Positions 1-5,922 are shown, counted from the first letter of the stretch. The stretch is DNA of 6,064 nucleotides from Prevotellaceae bacterium (GCA_031279735.1 JAITHX010000259.1:1-6064); one strand, 5' to 3'. The notes: a model not told the origin generated them from the sequence alone. Numbers and translations: made by a program.

Positions 1-1189
1 GTTCGTCGATTATGACTAAACCGAGAGTTCTGAATCGAACGTTGTCCTCTATCAGAGCATGAGTGCCTATGAGTATGTCTGTCGTACCTTCCTCCAGTCC
101 GTTGAAAATTTCTTTCCGCAGACGTTTTTTCGTGGAGCCTGTCAGCAAATCGACTCTGACCGGCATGTCTTTCAGCAAGCCGGCAATCGAATCGCAATGT
201 TGCGAGGCGAGAATTTCGGTGGGAGCCATGAGGCAGGACTGGAATCCGTTGTCGGCGGCTATAAGCATGATCATGAGGGCAACCAGAGTTTTTCCGCTGC
301 CCACATCGCCTTGCAGCAGTCTGTTCATTTGTTTTCCGCTGCCCATGTCGCGCCGCATTTCGCGGACAACTCGTTTTTGTGCTTCGGTCAGCGAGAAAGG
401 GAGATTGTTGTTGAAAAAATGGTTGAAACGCGAGCCTACAGTTCCGAAGACAAATCCTCTTGAAGTGCCGATTCTGGTATTTCTTCGTTGCAGAACGTTC
501 ATCTGTATGTAAAACACCTCGTCGAACTTCAGTCGATTGCGTGCTTTCGTCAGCAGTTCGGGAGTTTGCGGAAAATGTATGTTCAGCAAGGCTTCGGTCA
601 ACGGCAGAAGCCTGTATTTGGAAATGAGATAAGGCGGCAGAGTTTCTATTGTTTTTCGGGGAATGATTCCGAGCAGGTTCCTGATCAGCTTGACGAATAG
701 TTTATTTCCGAAATGATTGTTCCTGAGTTTTTCGGTTGACGGATAAATTCCGTTTACGTTCGACGCAAATCTTCCCGTTTCCGGTTCGGGCAGGTCTATT
801 TCCGGATGAACGATATTGATCCATCCGTTGAATAAATTCGCTTTCCCGAAAACGACATATTTCTTCCCCGGTTCGATTTTGTTTTTTATCCACGTCAGTC
901 CCCGAAAAAAAACGAGATCAATGCTGCCCGTCGTATCGACAAATTTACATACCAGCCGTTTATTGCCTTTTTCAGCCCCCTCGAACGATGCGGAGACTAT
1001 TTCGCCGTACAACTGAACGTAGGGCAATTCGGGCGATACCTCACTGACCTTGTGGAAATGAGTGCGGTCGATGTATCTGAACGGAAAATGATAGAGCAGG
1101 TCCCTATAAGTGATAATTCCCAATTCGGAATACAAAAGTTCCGCTTTATGGGGACCTACTCCCGGAAGAAATTTGATGTCTGTATCCAA
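1..1189 (-). CDS. recG: ATP-dependent DNA helicase RecG, N-terminal 396 residues (cut by window edge)
   Basis: RecG is a superfamily 2 double-stranded DNA translocase that remodels stalled replication forks and branch-migrates Holliday junctions. One uninterrupted frame gives 396 residues; the family is usually about 690-700, so the second helicase lobe lies outside the window. An N-terminal helix-hairpin-helix-like stretch (FLPGVGPHKAELL) and the OB-fold wedge domain occupy roughly the first 260 residues. Then come Walker A GDVGSGKT (294-301), motif Ia APTEIL, the TGS segment, GTHALI, and the start of Walker B (VIIDE, ending at residue 396, where the family continues QHRFG). The start is TTG at 1189-1187: an in-frame TAA sits six codons upstream (1207-1205) and the first in-frame ATG is only at residue 230. 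It follows the OmpA-like gene by 27 bp, so it is probably the third gene of that operon. Family assignment is very secure; the start is inferred. Confidence 0.96.
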   Translation of the reverse strand, partial: MDTDIKFLPGVGPHKAELLYSELGIITYRDLLYHFPFRYIDRTHFHKVSEVSPELPYVQLYGEIVSASFEGAEKGNKRLVCKFVDTTGSIDLVFFRGLTWIKNKIEPGKKYVVFGKANLFNGWINIVHPEIDLPEPETGRFASNVNGIYPSTEKLRNNHFGNKLFVKLIRNLLGIIPRKTIETLPPYLISKYRLLPLTEALLNIHFPQTPELLTKARNRLKFDEVFYIQMNVLQRRNTRIGTSRGFVFGTVGSRFNHFFNNNLPFSLTEAQKRVVREMRRDMGSGKQMNRLLQGDVGSGKTLVALMIMLIAADNGFQSCLMAPTEILASQHCDSIAGLLKDMPVRVDLLTGSTKKRLRKEIFNGLEEGTTDILIGTHALIEDNVRFRTLGLVIIDE

Positions 1190-1216
1190 GTATCTAATTA
1201 AAAGTTAAAACAATGT

Positions 1217-2413
1217 TTATCTCACATCTATTTGCAATTTTATGTAATTGGACTGATTCGATGCCGGTTCCGAACAGGACTTGAAAGTCAGCCGTTGTGC
1301 GGGAACGTTCAATTGTCTGATAAGAATCGTCTTTATGGCGTCCACTCTGTTTTGGAACAGTTGATTGAGCCTGTACGCCGAGATGCTTACATTATTTATT
1401 TCGTTGTTGGAATAACAGTTAATGGTGATTTTCTCCCATTCGGAATATTCCATGCATAAGGCGGCGAGTTTGGTCAGCGCCTCGAAGCTTTTGCGTTCGT
1501 CGGTGAAAAAGACTCTTCCTCTGAGAAACTTCACGTCGTTCAGAATCAACTCCAGTTCAGGAATGCGATAGTCGAATTGTTTGCTGTTGTTGATAACGAT
1601 GATGTCGTTATTGTCGCCGTATTTCGGAAGCTGCGAAACTGTTGCCGGAACTTGAGCCGTCGCAGCAACCTGTCTCGGAGCAGCTTCGGGCGGAACATAC
1701 TGAGTCATCGGAAGCTGCCAGCTTGGAGTTTCCTGTGATCCGCTCGGAGAACTACTATAGCTGTTCTCCTGTTCGGCAATAGTCCTTCTGTTGTGATTTT
1801 TATCCTGCTTCGGTTTGCTGTTTTTGCGGGACGGCACGTTTCTGCTATTGTCCGCATTTTCCAAACCCCAGAGATATTCCTGCCGTTTGCGATATTCCTG
1901 CTTGAACAGTTCCTGTTCGTAGATGTACTTTTCGTAGCGTTGGAGCTGCATGTCCCGCTCGTAGTCGAAATTGATTGAATCCACTGCTTTGTCCGAATCG
2001 GGACAGCCGTTGTTGAGCGCGGTGCCGGCCACGTCGGGGCACACGTCCTTGTGGTCGGGAACACCGTCGTTGTCGCGGTCGGGACAGCCTCTGAACTGAG
2101 GCGGACCGGGAGTGTAAGGACAATCATCGAGATGATCGGGAATCCCGTCCTCGTCGGAATCCGGACAGCCTCTCAGCGCCCGAGTTCCGGGAATACTCGG
2201 ACATTCATCCTCTTCGTCAATTATTCCGTCGCCGTCGGAATCCTGATTTTTCTTCAATTCCAATTTTTCCAGCAGTTCCATTTTTTCCCGCTTTTTTTTC
2301 AGGATGGCGTAAGTGTCGTCCCTGTCGATTTTGTCGCGCGCCAACAATTCGTTTTCGGGCAACATGAGCAGAACTGTCGCGAAAACAAAGATAAACTGAA
2401 TGTATTTCATCAT
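1217..2413 (-). CDS. Exported protein with thrombospondin type-3 repeats and a divergent OmpA-like C-terminal domain
   Basis: This 398-aa protein starts with a hydrophobic signal segment (residues 4-18, likely cleavage after LLA at about 26), so it is probably periplasmic or outer-membrane associated. A charged helix-like stretch (30-56) is followed by three thrombospondin type-3 calcium-binding repeats: DSDGDGIIDEEDECP (58-72), DSDEDGIPDHLDDCP (85-99) and DRDNDGVPDHKDVCP (112-126). The cysteines are paired at 71/83, 98/110 and 125/137. A Tyr/Gln/Glu-rich segment (150-182) and a low-complexity Ser/Pro/Gln linker (186-265) follow. Residues 285-385 resemble the OmpA/MotB peptidoglycan-binding fold: the VFFTDERKSFEALTKLA strand-helix, the NRVDAIKTIL helix and the NVPAQRL turn. 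The usual GHTD motif reads CYSN here, although the conserved Arg (R356) remains. No beta-barrel is visible. The gene lies 12 bp after the methyltransferase stop, in the same operon. A second ATG immediately follows the first. The architecture is clear; the function is inferred as envelope anchoring or structural. Confidence 0.85.
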   Translation of the reverse strand: MMKYIQFIFVFATVLLMLPENELLARDKIDRDDTYAILKKKREKMELLEKLELKKNQDSDGDGIIDEEDECPSIPGTRALRGCPDSDEDGIPDHLDDCPYTPGPPQFRGCPDRDNDGVPDHKDVCPDVAGTALNNGCPDSDKAVDSINFDYERDMQLQRYEKYIYEQELFKQEYRKRQEYLWGLENADNSRNVPSRKNSKPKQDKNHNRRTIAEQENSYSSSPSGSQETPSWQLPMTQYVPPEAAPRQVAATAQVPATVSQLPKYGDNNDIIVINNSKQFDYRIPELELILNDVKFLRGRVFFTDERKSFEALTKLAALCMEYSEWEKITINCYSNNEINNVSISAYRLNQLFQNRVDAIKTILIRQLNVPAQRLTFKSCSEPASNQSNYIKLQIDVR

Positions 2414-2425
2414 ATCGTCGTATTC

Positions 2426-3823
2426 TTAAAATGTATGAATTTTTCTTAGCAGCGCAACATTTTCAACGTGATGAGTATGCGGAAACATGTCCACCGGCTG
2501 GGATGCGACAAGCTCGTATTCTGAAGCAAGCATTGATATGTCTCTGGCTTGAGTTGCCGGATTGCAGCTCACGTAGATTATTTTTGAGGGAGCGGCATCC
2601 ATCAGTGTTTCAGGAATGGACGGATGCAAGCCCGCTCTCGGAGGGTCGAGCACGACCGTGTCCGGAGTACCGTTGTGTTTTATAAAGGTTTTCGTCATAA
2701 TATCTTTTATATCTCCTGAGTAAAATAATGTATTATCGATTTTGTTCAGAGCCGAATTTATTTTCGCGTCCTCCACCGCTTCGGGAACGTATTCGATGCC
2801 CACAACTTTTCGCGCTCCGCCGGCGAGAAAGTTCGCTATCGTGCCCGTTCCGGTGTATAGATCATAAACGGTTTCGTCGCCTTTCAGTTCGGCATATTCG
2901 CGAACAACGCGGTAGAGATTGTGCGCCTGTTCCGAATTTGTCTGGTAGAACGACTTCGGACCGATACGGAAAGTCAGGTTTTCCATTTTTTCCTCGATGC
3001 AGGGTTTGCCGGCATACAGGATGACGTTCTGGTCGTGGATACTGTCGTTTCCTTTCGTATTGACGATGTAATTCAATGAATGTATGTCAAATTCTCCTTT
3101 CAGCATCTCCATGAGGCAGGTGATGGCCGATTCGTCGTTTTGCGCGAAAACCACGATTACCATAGTTTCGCCTGTGGAAGATGTTCTGATTATTAGATTT
3201 CTGAGCAGTCCGGTTTTGTTTTTGACGTCGAAAAACGAATAACCCTTGCTCAGGGCGTATGTCTTGGCTCTGTTTCGTATTTCGTTCGAAGGAGACTTCT
3301 GCAAACTGCAATTTTCGATGTCCAGCACTTTGTCGAAGCGTCCCGCAACGTGAAAGCCCAGCGCGTTGCAGTTCCTTTCGTCCTGTTCGACCGACATTTC
3401 GGATTTGGTCAGCCATCGTTTGCACGAAAAGGTAAATTCCAGCTTGTTGCGATAAAATTCGGTGTTTTTCGACGGAATAATAACGCTTACCGGCGGATCG
3501 CTTATCTTTCCTATTCTCCGCAATTGATCGACCACCTGTTTTTCCTTGTACTTAAGTTGTTCTGTATATGGCATCCGCTGGCACACACATCCTCCGCAAT
3601 CGTCGAAATGCCTGCAAAACGGGACTGCGGACATGGGCGAAGGCTTTACCAGTTCTGTCACGAACCCTTCCGCATAGTTTCTCTTTCGTTTTACTTTCAT
3701 GTTCACGATGTCGCCGGGGATTGCGTCCTTCACGAAAATCACCATTTCTCCCGATCTTGCAATCGCTTTGCCTTCGGCTGCCCAATCCGTGATTTCCATA
3801 TTATATAGTTCCGTCTGTTTCAT
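2426..3823 (-). CDS. rlmD: 23S rRNA (uracil-C5)-methyltransferase, RlmD/RumA family
   Basis: This 465-aa enzyme transfers a methyl group from S-adenosylmethionine to C5 of a uridine in 23S rRNA (U1939 in E. coli for RlmD). An N-terminal TRAM RNA-binding domain covers about residues 9-60 (ITDWAAEGKAIAR). The [4Fe-4S] ligands are C70, C76, C79 (CRHFDDCGGC) and C172 (DIENC). The Rossmann methyltransferase domain has FYQTN (292-296), the SAM loop DLYTGTGTIANF (321-332), GIE (342-344), DPPRAG (393-398), the nucleophile C420 in YVSCNP, and the general-base Glu E454 in HHVEN. All catalytic positions are present and the length fits the family. The first ATG was chosen because it lies about 40 nt below a consensus promoter; M9 (3799) is an alternative just before the TRAM domain. 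It is first in an operon with the OmpA-like gene and recG. The paralogues RlmD, RlmC and the dual-specificity RlmCD cannot be separated by eye, so the symbol is provisional although the family is certain. Confidence 0.93.
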   Translation of the reverse strand: MKQTELYNMEITDWAAEGKAIARSGEMVIFVKDAIPGDIVNMKVKRKRNYAEGFVTELVKPSPMSAVPFCRHFDDCGGCVCQRMPYTEQLKYKEKQVVDQLRRIGKISDPPVSVIIPSKNTEFYRNKLEFTFSCKRWLTKSEMSVEQDERNCNALGFHVAGRFDKVLDIENCSLQKSPSNEIRNRAKTYALSKGYSFFDVKNKTGLLRNLIIRTSSTGETMVIVVFAQNDESAITCLMEMLKGEFDIHSLNYIVNTKGNDSIHDQNVILYAGKPCIEEKMENLTFRIGPKSFYQTNSEQAHNLYRVVREYAELKGDETVYDLYTGTGTIANFLAGGARKVVGIEYVPEAVEDAKINSALNKIDNTLFYSGDIKDIMTKTFIKHNGTPDTVVLDPPRAGLHPSIPETLMDAAPSKIIYVSCNPATQARDISMLASEYELVASQPVDMFPHTHHVENVALLRKIHTF

Positions 3824-3869
3824 AATGTTAACACATTGACAAAAACGCTAAACTTAAATTAAATCGAAA

Positions 3870-3900
3870 CAAAGGTAGTGTGTTTTGTCGGAACCTCAAA
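3870..3900 (-). promoter_or_regulatory. Bacteroidota-type promoter for the rlmD-ompA-like-recG operon
   Basis: Read on the minus strand, TTTG (3900-3897) is followed by 19 bp and then TACCTTTG (3877-3870). This matches the TTTG / TAnnTTTG consensus of the Bacteroidota primary sigma factor. Transcription would begin within about 10 bp downstream, leaving an A/T-rich leader of roughly 40 nt before the ATG at 3823 with no Shine-Dalgarno sequence. Confidence 0.8.
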
Positions 3901-3907
3901 ATTCTTT

Positions 3908-3929
3908 GGAAAATATTTTCCTGTCAGGA
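3908..3929. promoter_or_regulatory. Two overlapping palindromes between the divergent promoters (candidate operator)
   Basis: GGAAAATATTTTCC (3908-3921) is a perfect 14-bp palindrome. It overlaps a second inverted repeat, TCCTG-T-CAGGA (3919-3929). Both lie in the gap between the outward-facing -33 boxes (3897-3900 on the minus strand, 3935-3938 on the plus strand), where a dimeric regulator could reach either promoter. The symmetry is seen directly; regulator binding is inference, and no regulator gene is present in the window. Confidence 0.4.
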
Positions 3930-3934
3930 TTTTA

Positions 3935-3966
3935 TTTGGCGCATCGAACGAAAAATACTACCTTTG
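3935..3966 (+). promoter_or_regulatory. Bacteroidota-type promoter for the fucU-oxidoreductase operon
   Basis: TTTG (3935-3938), 20 bp, then TACCTTTG (3959-3966) fits the Bacteroidota TTTG / TAnnTTTG consensus. The predicted transcript starts a few bases downstream, giving a leader of about 35-40 nt. The leader is A/T-rich just before the ATG at 4010 (AATATT TT AATATT at 3990-4003) and has no Shine-Dalgarno sequence. This promoter rules out the longer in-frame extension of the mutarotase, which would begin upstream of it. Confidence 0.82.
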
Positions 3967-4009
3967 TAGCCGTGTTTTACGAATTGAAAAATATTTTAAT
4001 ATTAGAACT

Positions 4010-4435
4010 ATGTTAAAAGGTATCAGTAAAATTATTTCGCCCGATCTCCTGAAAATACTCGCGGAGACAGGACACGGAGACGAAATCGTTTTCGGCGACA
4101 GCAACTTCCCCGCAGCTTCGCACGCACAGCGCCTCGTTCGTGCCGACGGTCACTCCATCACCGCTATGCTCGAAGCTATTATGCCGCTTTTCCCGCTCGA
4201 CTACGCGGTGGATTACTCCGCAGTCCTGATGATGTTTCGAGGCGACGCCGAACCCAAAGTGTGGAGCCGCTATCGCGAAATACTCCGCGACTACCCCGAC
4301 GGCAACAAAACTTTCCTAACGCTTCAAAAACCCGACTTCTACGAACGGGCAAAAAAAGCGTACTGCGTGGTCGCCACAAGCGAATCCGAAGGCTTCGCCA
4401 ATCTCATTATTAGAAAAGGAATAATCCGAAATTAA
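4010..4435 (+). CDS. fucU: L-fucose mutarotase, FucU/RbsD family
   Basis: FucU-type enzymes interconvert the alpha and beta anomers of L-fucose (related members act on D-ribose) in the cytosol, feeding the isomerase step or later enzymes. The 141-aa product has the family length (about 140) and near-family wording throughout: MLKGISKIISPDLLKILAET, then GHGDEIVFGDSNFP (21-34) with His22 and Asp30, RADGH (44-48), IMPLFPLD, FYERAKKAY (110-118) and ANLIIRKG (130-137). The ATG at 4010 was chosen because homologues begin MLKxISPxISP and because the frame upstream crosses the promoter. One departure stands out: before the C-terminal Asn131 the family usually has Tyr (Y-G/A-N), whereas here it is Phe129. 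It is 12 bp upstream of a Gfo/Idh/MocA oxidoreductase gene, which suggests a sugar-processing operon. Family is secure; exact sugar specificity is inferred from similarity recalled by eye. Confidence 0.92.
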   Translation: MLKGISKIISPDLLKILAETGHGDEIVFGDSNFPAASHAQRLVRADGHSITAMLEAIMPLFPLDYAVDYSAVLMMFRGDAEPKVWSRYREILRDYPDGNKTFLTLQKPDFYERAKKAYCVVATSESEGFANLIIRKGIIRN

Positions 4436-4447
4436 CAGACACCGAAA

Positions 4448-5692
4448 ATGAAAGCTGGCAACAAAGTAATATTAGCGCTGATAGGCGCGGGCGGCAGAGG
4501 TTCGCAGGTGATTCTCAGTCTCAAGCAATGCACCGAAAACGTGGAGGTGAAGTACGTGTGCGAGGTGGACGAACAGCGCGGCGGAAGCGTCATTCGGGAA
4601 CTCGGCAAGTTGCAGGGATACGAACCCAAACGAATCGCCGACATGCGAAAAGTGTTCGACGACAAAGATGTCGATGCCGCTGTCATCACCACTCCCGAAC
4701 ACTGGCACGCTCCGGCGAGCATCATGGCTTGCGAGGCGGGAAAGGATGTGTATGTCGAAAAAAATGTCTGCCTCACTCTCGACGAAGGACGGCGAATGAT
4801 CGAAGCCGCCGCAGGAAACAAACGAGTCGTACAGTGCGGAACACAAAACCGCAGCGGCGATTACGCCTTCGCCGCCCGCGACTATATCGCTTCCGGCGAA
4901 CTCGGCAACATCGTCACCGTAAAAACCTATTGTATGTTGCCCGGCACTCGCGAATGGATACTGAAACCCGACTCTCCGACCCCAGAAGGCCTCAATTGGG
5001 ATATGTGGCTCGGACCGGCGGAAATGGTGCCCTACAACGTATCGCGCCACAAGGCTTGGTCGGACTGGTGGGCGTATTCCGGCGGCGCGGCAATGTCGGG
5101 CGACGCTTCGCACGTTATCGACCTCGCGCGTATGGCTCTGGGCGATCCGCAGCTTCCGCAGGCTGTTTACTGCGCGGGCGGAAGAGTGATCTTCAACGAC
5201 AAACGCGATATTCCCGACAACCAGACAGTAGTGTTCGACATGGGACAATACACAATCTCCCTCGAATCGTCGCAATACGGCGACTACATGCAGAAAACGC
5301 CTCACAACGTGAGATTCAGCGACAAATTCCCCGAATGGCGCAACAACTCCACCCGCATCGAAATATACGGCACCAAGGGTTTCATGTTCCTCGGACGGCA
5401 TGGCGGCGGATGGCAAGTGTTCGGCGAAAACATGAAACTGCTCGCCGAAAAAACCGGTTATTTCCCCGACGAAAAGCATCACCGAAACTTTATCGAATCC
5501 ATACGCAAACGTAAAACACCCAACGCCTCAATCGAACAGGGCGTCCTGAGCGCTTCGATGATTAACCTCGCTAATCTCTCCTATCGCTCCGGAAAGAAAC
5601 TGATTCGCATCGACCCGAAATCCGGCAGCATCACCGATAACGACGAAGCCGCCGCACTCGACAAAAGAAGCTACAGAAATTATAAATTATGA
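4448..5692 (+). CDS. Gfo/Idh/MocA-family NAD(P)-dependent oxidoreductase
   Basis: This 414-aa protein belongs to the glucose-fructose oxidoreductase / inositol dehydrogenase / MocA family, which oxidises or reduces sugars and cyclitols with bound or free NAD(P). The Rossmann motif is LIGAGGRGSQ (11-20), followed by TTPEHWHAPAS (81-91) and the cofactor/substrate loop VYVEKN (101-106), where K105 takes the catalytic Lys position. The C-terminal alpha/beta domain holds GDASHVIDLA (218-227); D218 and H222 have the spacing of the Asp/His pair of inositol dehydrogenase. The tail (HHRNFIESIRKRKTPNASIEQG, then INLANLSYRSGKKL) is typical of the long Bacteroidota and Planctomycetota members. No Tat or Sec signal is visible, unlike many relatives, so it is probably cytosolic. 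It is translated 12 bp after fucU and followed by a terminator at 5884. The final codons merge into an AATTATG repeat. Substrate is unknown; a role beside the mutarotase in sugar metabolism is inference. A GH109-type NAD-dependent glycosidase is a less likely alternative. Confidence 0.9.
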   Translation: MKAGNKVILALIGAGGRGSQVILSLKQCTENVEVKYVCEVDEQRGGSVIRELGKLQGYEPKRIADMRKVFDDKDVDAAVITTPEHWHAPASIMACEAGKDVYVEKNVCLTLDEGRRMIEAAAGNKRVVQCGTQNRSGDYAFAARDYIASGELGNIVTVKTYCMLPGTREWILKPDSPTPEGLNWDMWLGPAEMVPYNVSRHKAWSDWWAYSGGAAMSGDASHVIDLARMALGDPQLPQAVYCAGGRVIFNDKRDIPDNQTVVFDMGQYTISLESSQYGDYMQKTPHNVRFSDKFPEWRNNSTRIEIYGTKGFMFLGRHGGGWQVFGENMKLLAEKTGYFPDEKHHRNFIESIRKRKTPNASIEQGVLSASMINLANLSYRSGKKLIRIDPKSGSITDNDEAAALDKRSYRNYKL

Positions 5693-5710
5693 ATTATGAA
5701 TTATGAATTG
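5678..5710. repeat. 7-bp AATTATG tandem repeat overlapping the end of the oxidoreductase gene
   Basis: AATTATA (5678-5684) is followed by three AATTATG units (5685-5691, 5692-5698, 5699-5705) and a final AATTG (5706-5710). The last codons and the TGA stop of the oxidoreductase gene (Asn-Tyr-Lys-Leu-stop) are made of the first units. Similar AATTATGAATT runs are, as I recall, common in Bacteroidota intergenic DNA. Confidence 0.85.
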
Positions 5711-5858
5711 CCTGTCGGACGACGGGAGAGTTGGCGAAAATTATGAATTGTCGGACAACGGGAGAGTTGGAGAAAATTATGAATTGTCGGACGACGGGAG
5801 AGTTGGCGAAAATTATGAATTGTCGGACAACGGGAGAGTTGGCGAAAATTATGAATTG
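5699..5858. repeat. 36-bp tandem minisatellite, four copies plus a partial fifth
   Basis: The unit is AATTATGAATTG, then TCGGACRACGGG, then AGAGTTGGMGAA. Copies lie at 5699-5738 (carrying an extra CCTG after AATTG), 5739-5774, 5775-5810 and 5811-5846, with a 12-bp partial copy at 5847-5858. A degenerate remnant, TTGTCGGAC, follows at 5867-5875. The copies differ only at GAC/AAC (alternating GAC, AAC, GAC, AAC) and at GGC/GGA in copy 2. No unique spacers separate the copies, so it is not a CRISPR array. The unit length is a multiple of three and one frame is open throughout. Confidence 0.93.
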
Positions 5859-5861
5859 TGA
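5703..5861 (+). other. Possible 52-aa repeat-encoded small ORF (doubtful)
   Basis: The minisatellite is open from an ATG at 5703 to TGA at 5859-5861. The peptide starts MNCLSDDGRVGE, continues with three NYELSD(N/D)GRVGE units, and ends NYEL. It would be acidic and repetitive with no signal peptide or membrane segment. The 4-bp CCTG insertion in the first copy places this ATG in the repeat frame. There is no promoter or clear translation signal of its own, although it lies between the oxidoreductase stop and the terminator and would be on the same transcript. Most likely it is a chance open frame in repeat DNA. Confidence 0.15.
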
Positions 5862-5883
5862 AATGCTTGTCGGACTACGAATT

Positions 5884-5922
5884 AAAAGACGCGGAATTGT
5901 TGAGTAATTCCGCGTCTTTTTT
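5884..5922 (+). terminator. Strong intrinsic terminator of the fucU-oxidoreductase operon
   Basis: A perfect 15-bp stem, AAAAGACGCGGAATT (5884-5898) pairing with AATTCCGCGTCTTTT (5906-5920), encloses a 7-nt loop (GTTGAGT) and ends in six T residues (5917-5922). The A-run on the left arm means it could also stop transcription entering from the right on the minus strand. Confidence 0.92.

Noticed and set aside
59..512. Two plus-strand open frames across the left end
   Set aside because: Both lie antisense to recG, whose conserved helicase motifs (Walker A, TGS, VIIDE) fully account for this stretch.
1705..2127. Minus-strand 140-codon Thr/Arg-rich frame within the thrombospondin-repeat gene
   Set aside because: It is a frame-shifted shadow created by the repetitive Asp-rich coding sequence, whose real frame shows ordered calcium-binding repeats.
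3878..4009. Longer N-terminus for the mutarotase starting at 3878
   Set aside because: The extension runs through the promoter (3935-3966), and the family begins at MLKxISP, which matches the ATG at 4010.
4472..5482. Long minus-strand open frame of 336 codons opposite the oxidoreductase
   Set aside because: It is an antisense shadow in G/C-rich coding DNA. Its translation has no recognisable motif, while the plus frame shows a complete dehydrogenase.
4528..5514. Plus-strand 328-codon frame inside the oxidoreductase gene
   Set aside because: The product is a highly Arg-rich shadow in a shifted frame, with no family resemblance.
5699..5858. CRISPR array (36-bp repeat length)
   Set aside because: The copies are directly adjacent with no spacers, and no cas gene is nearby, so it is a tandem minisatellite.
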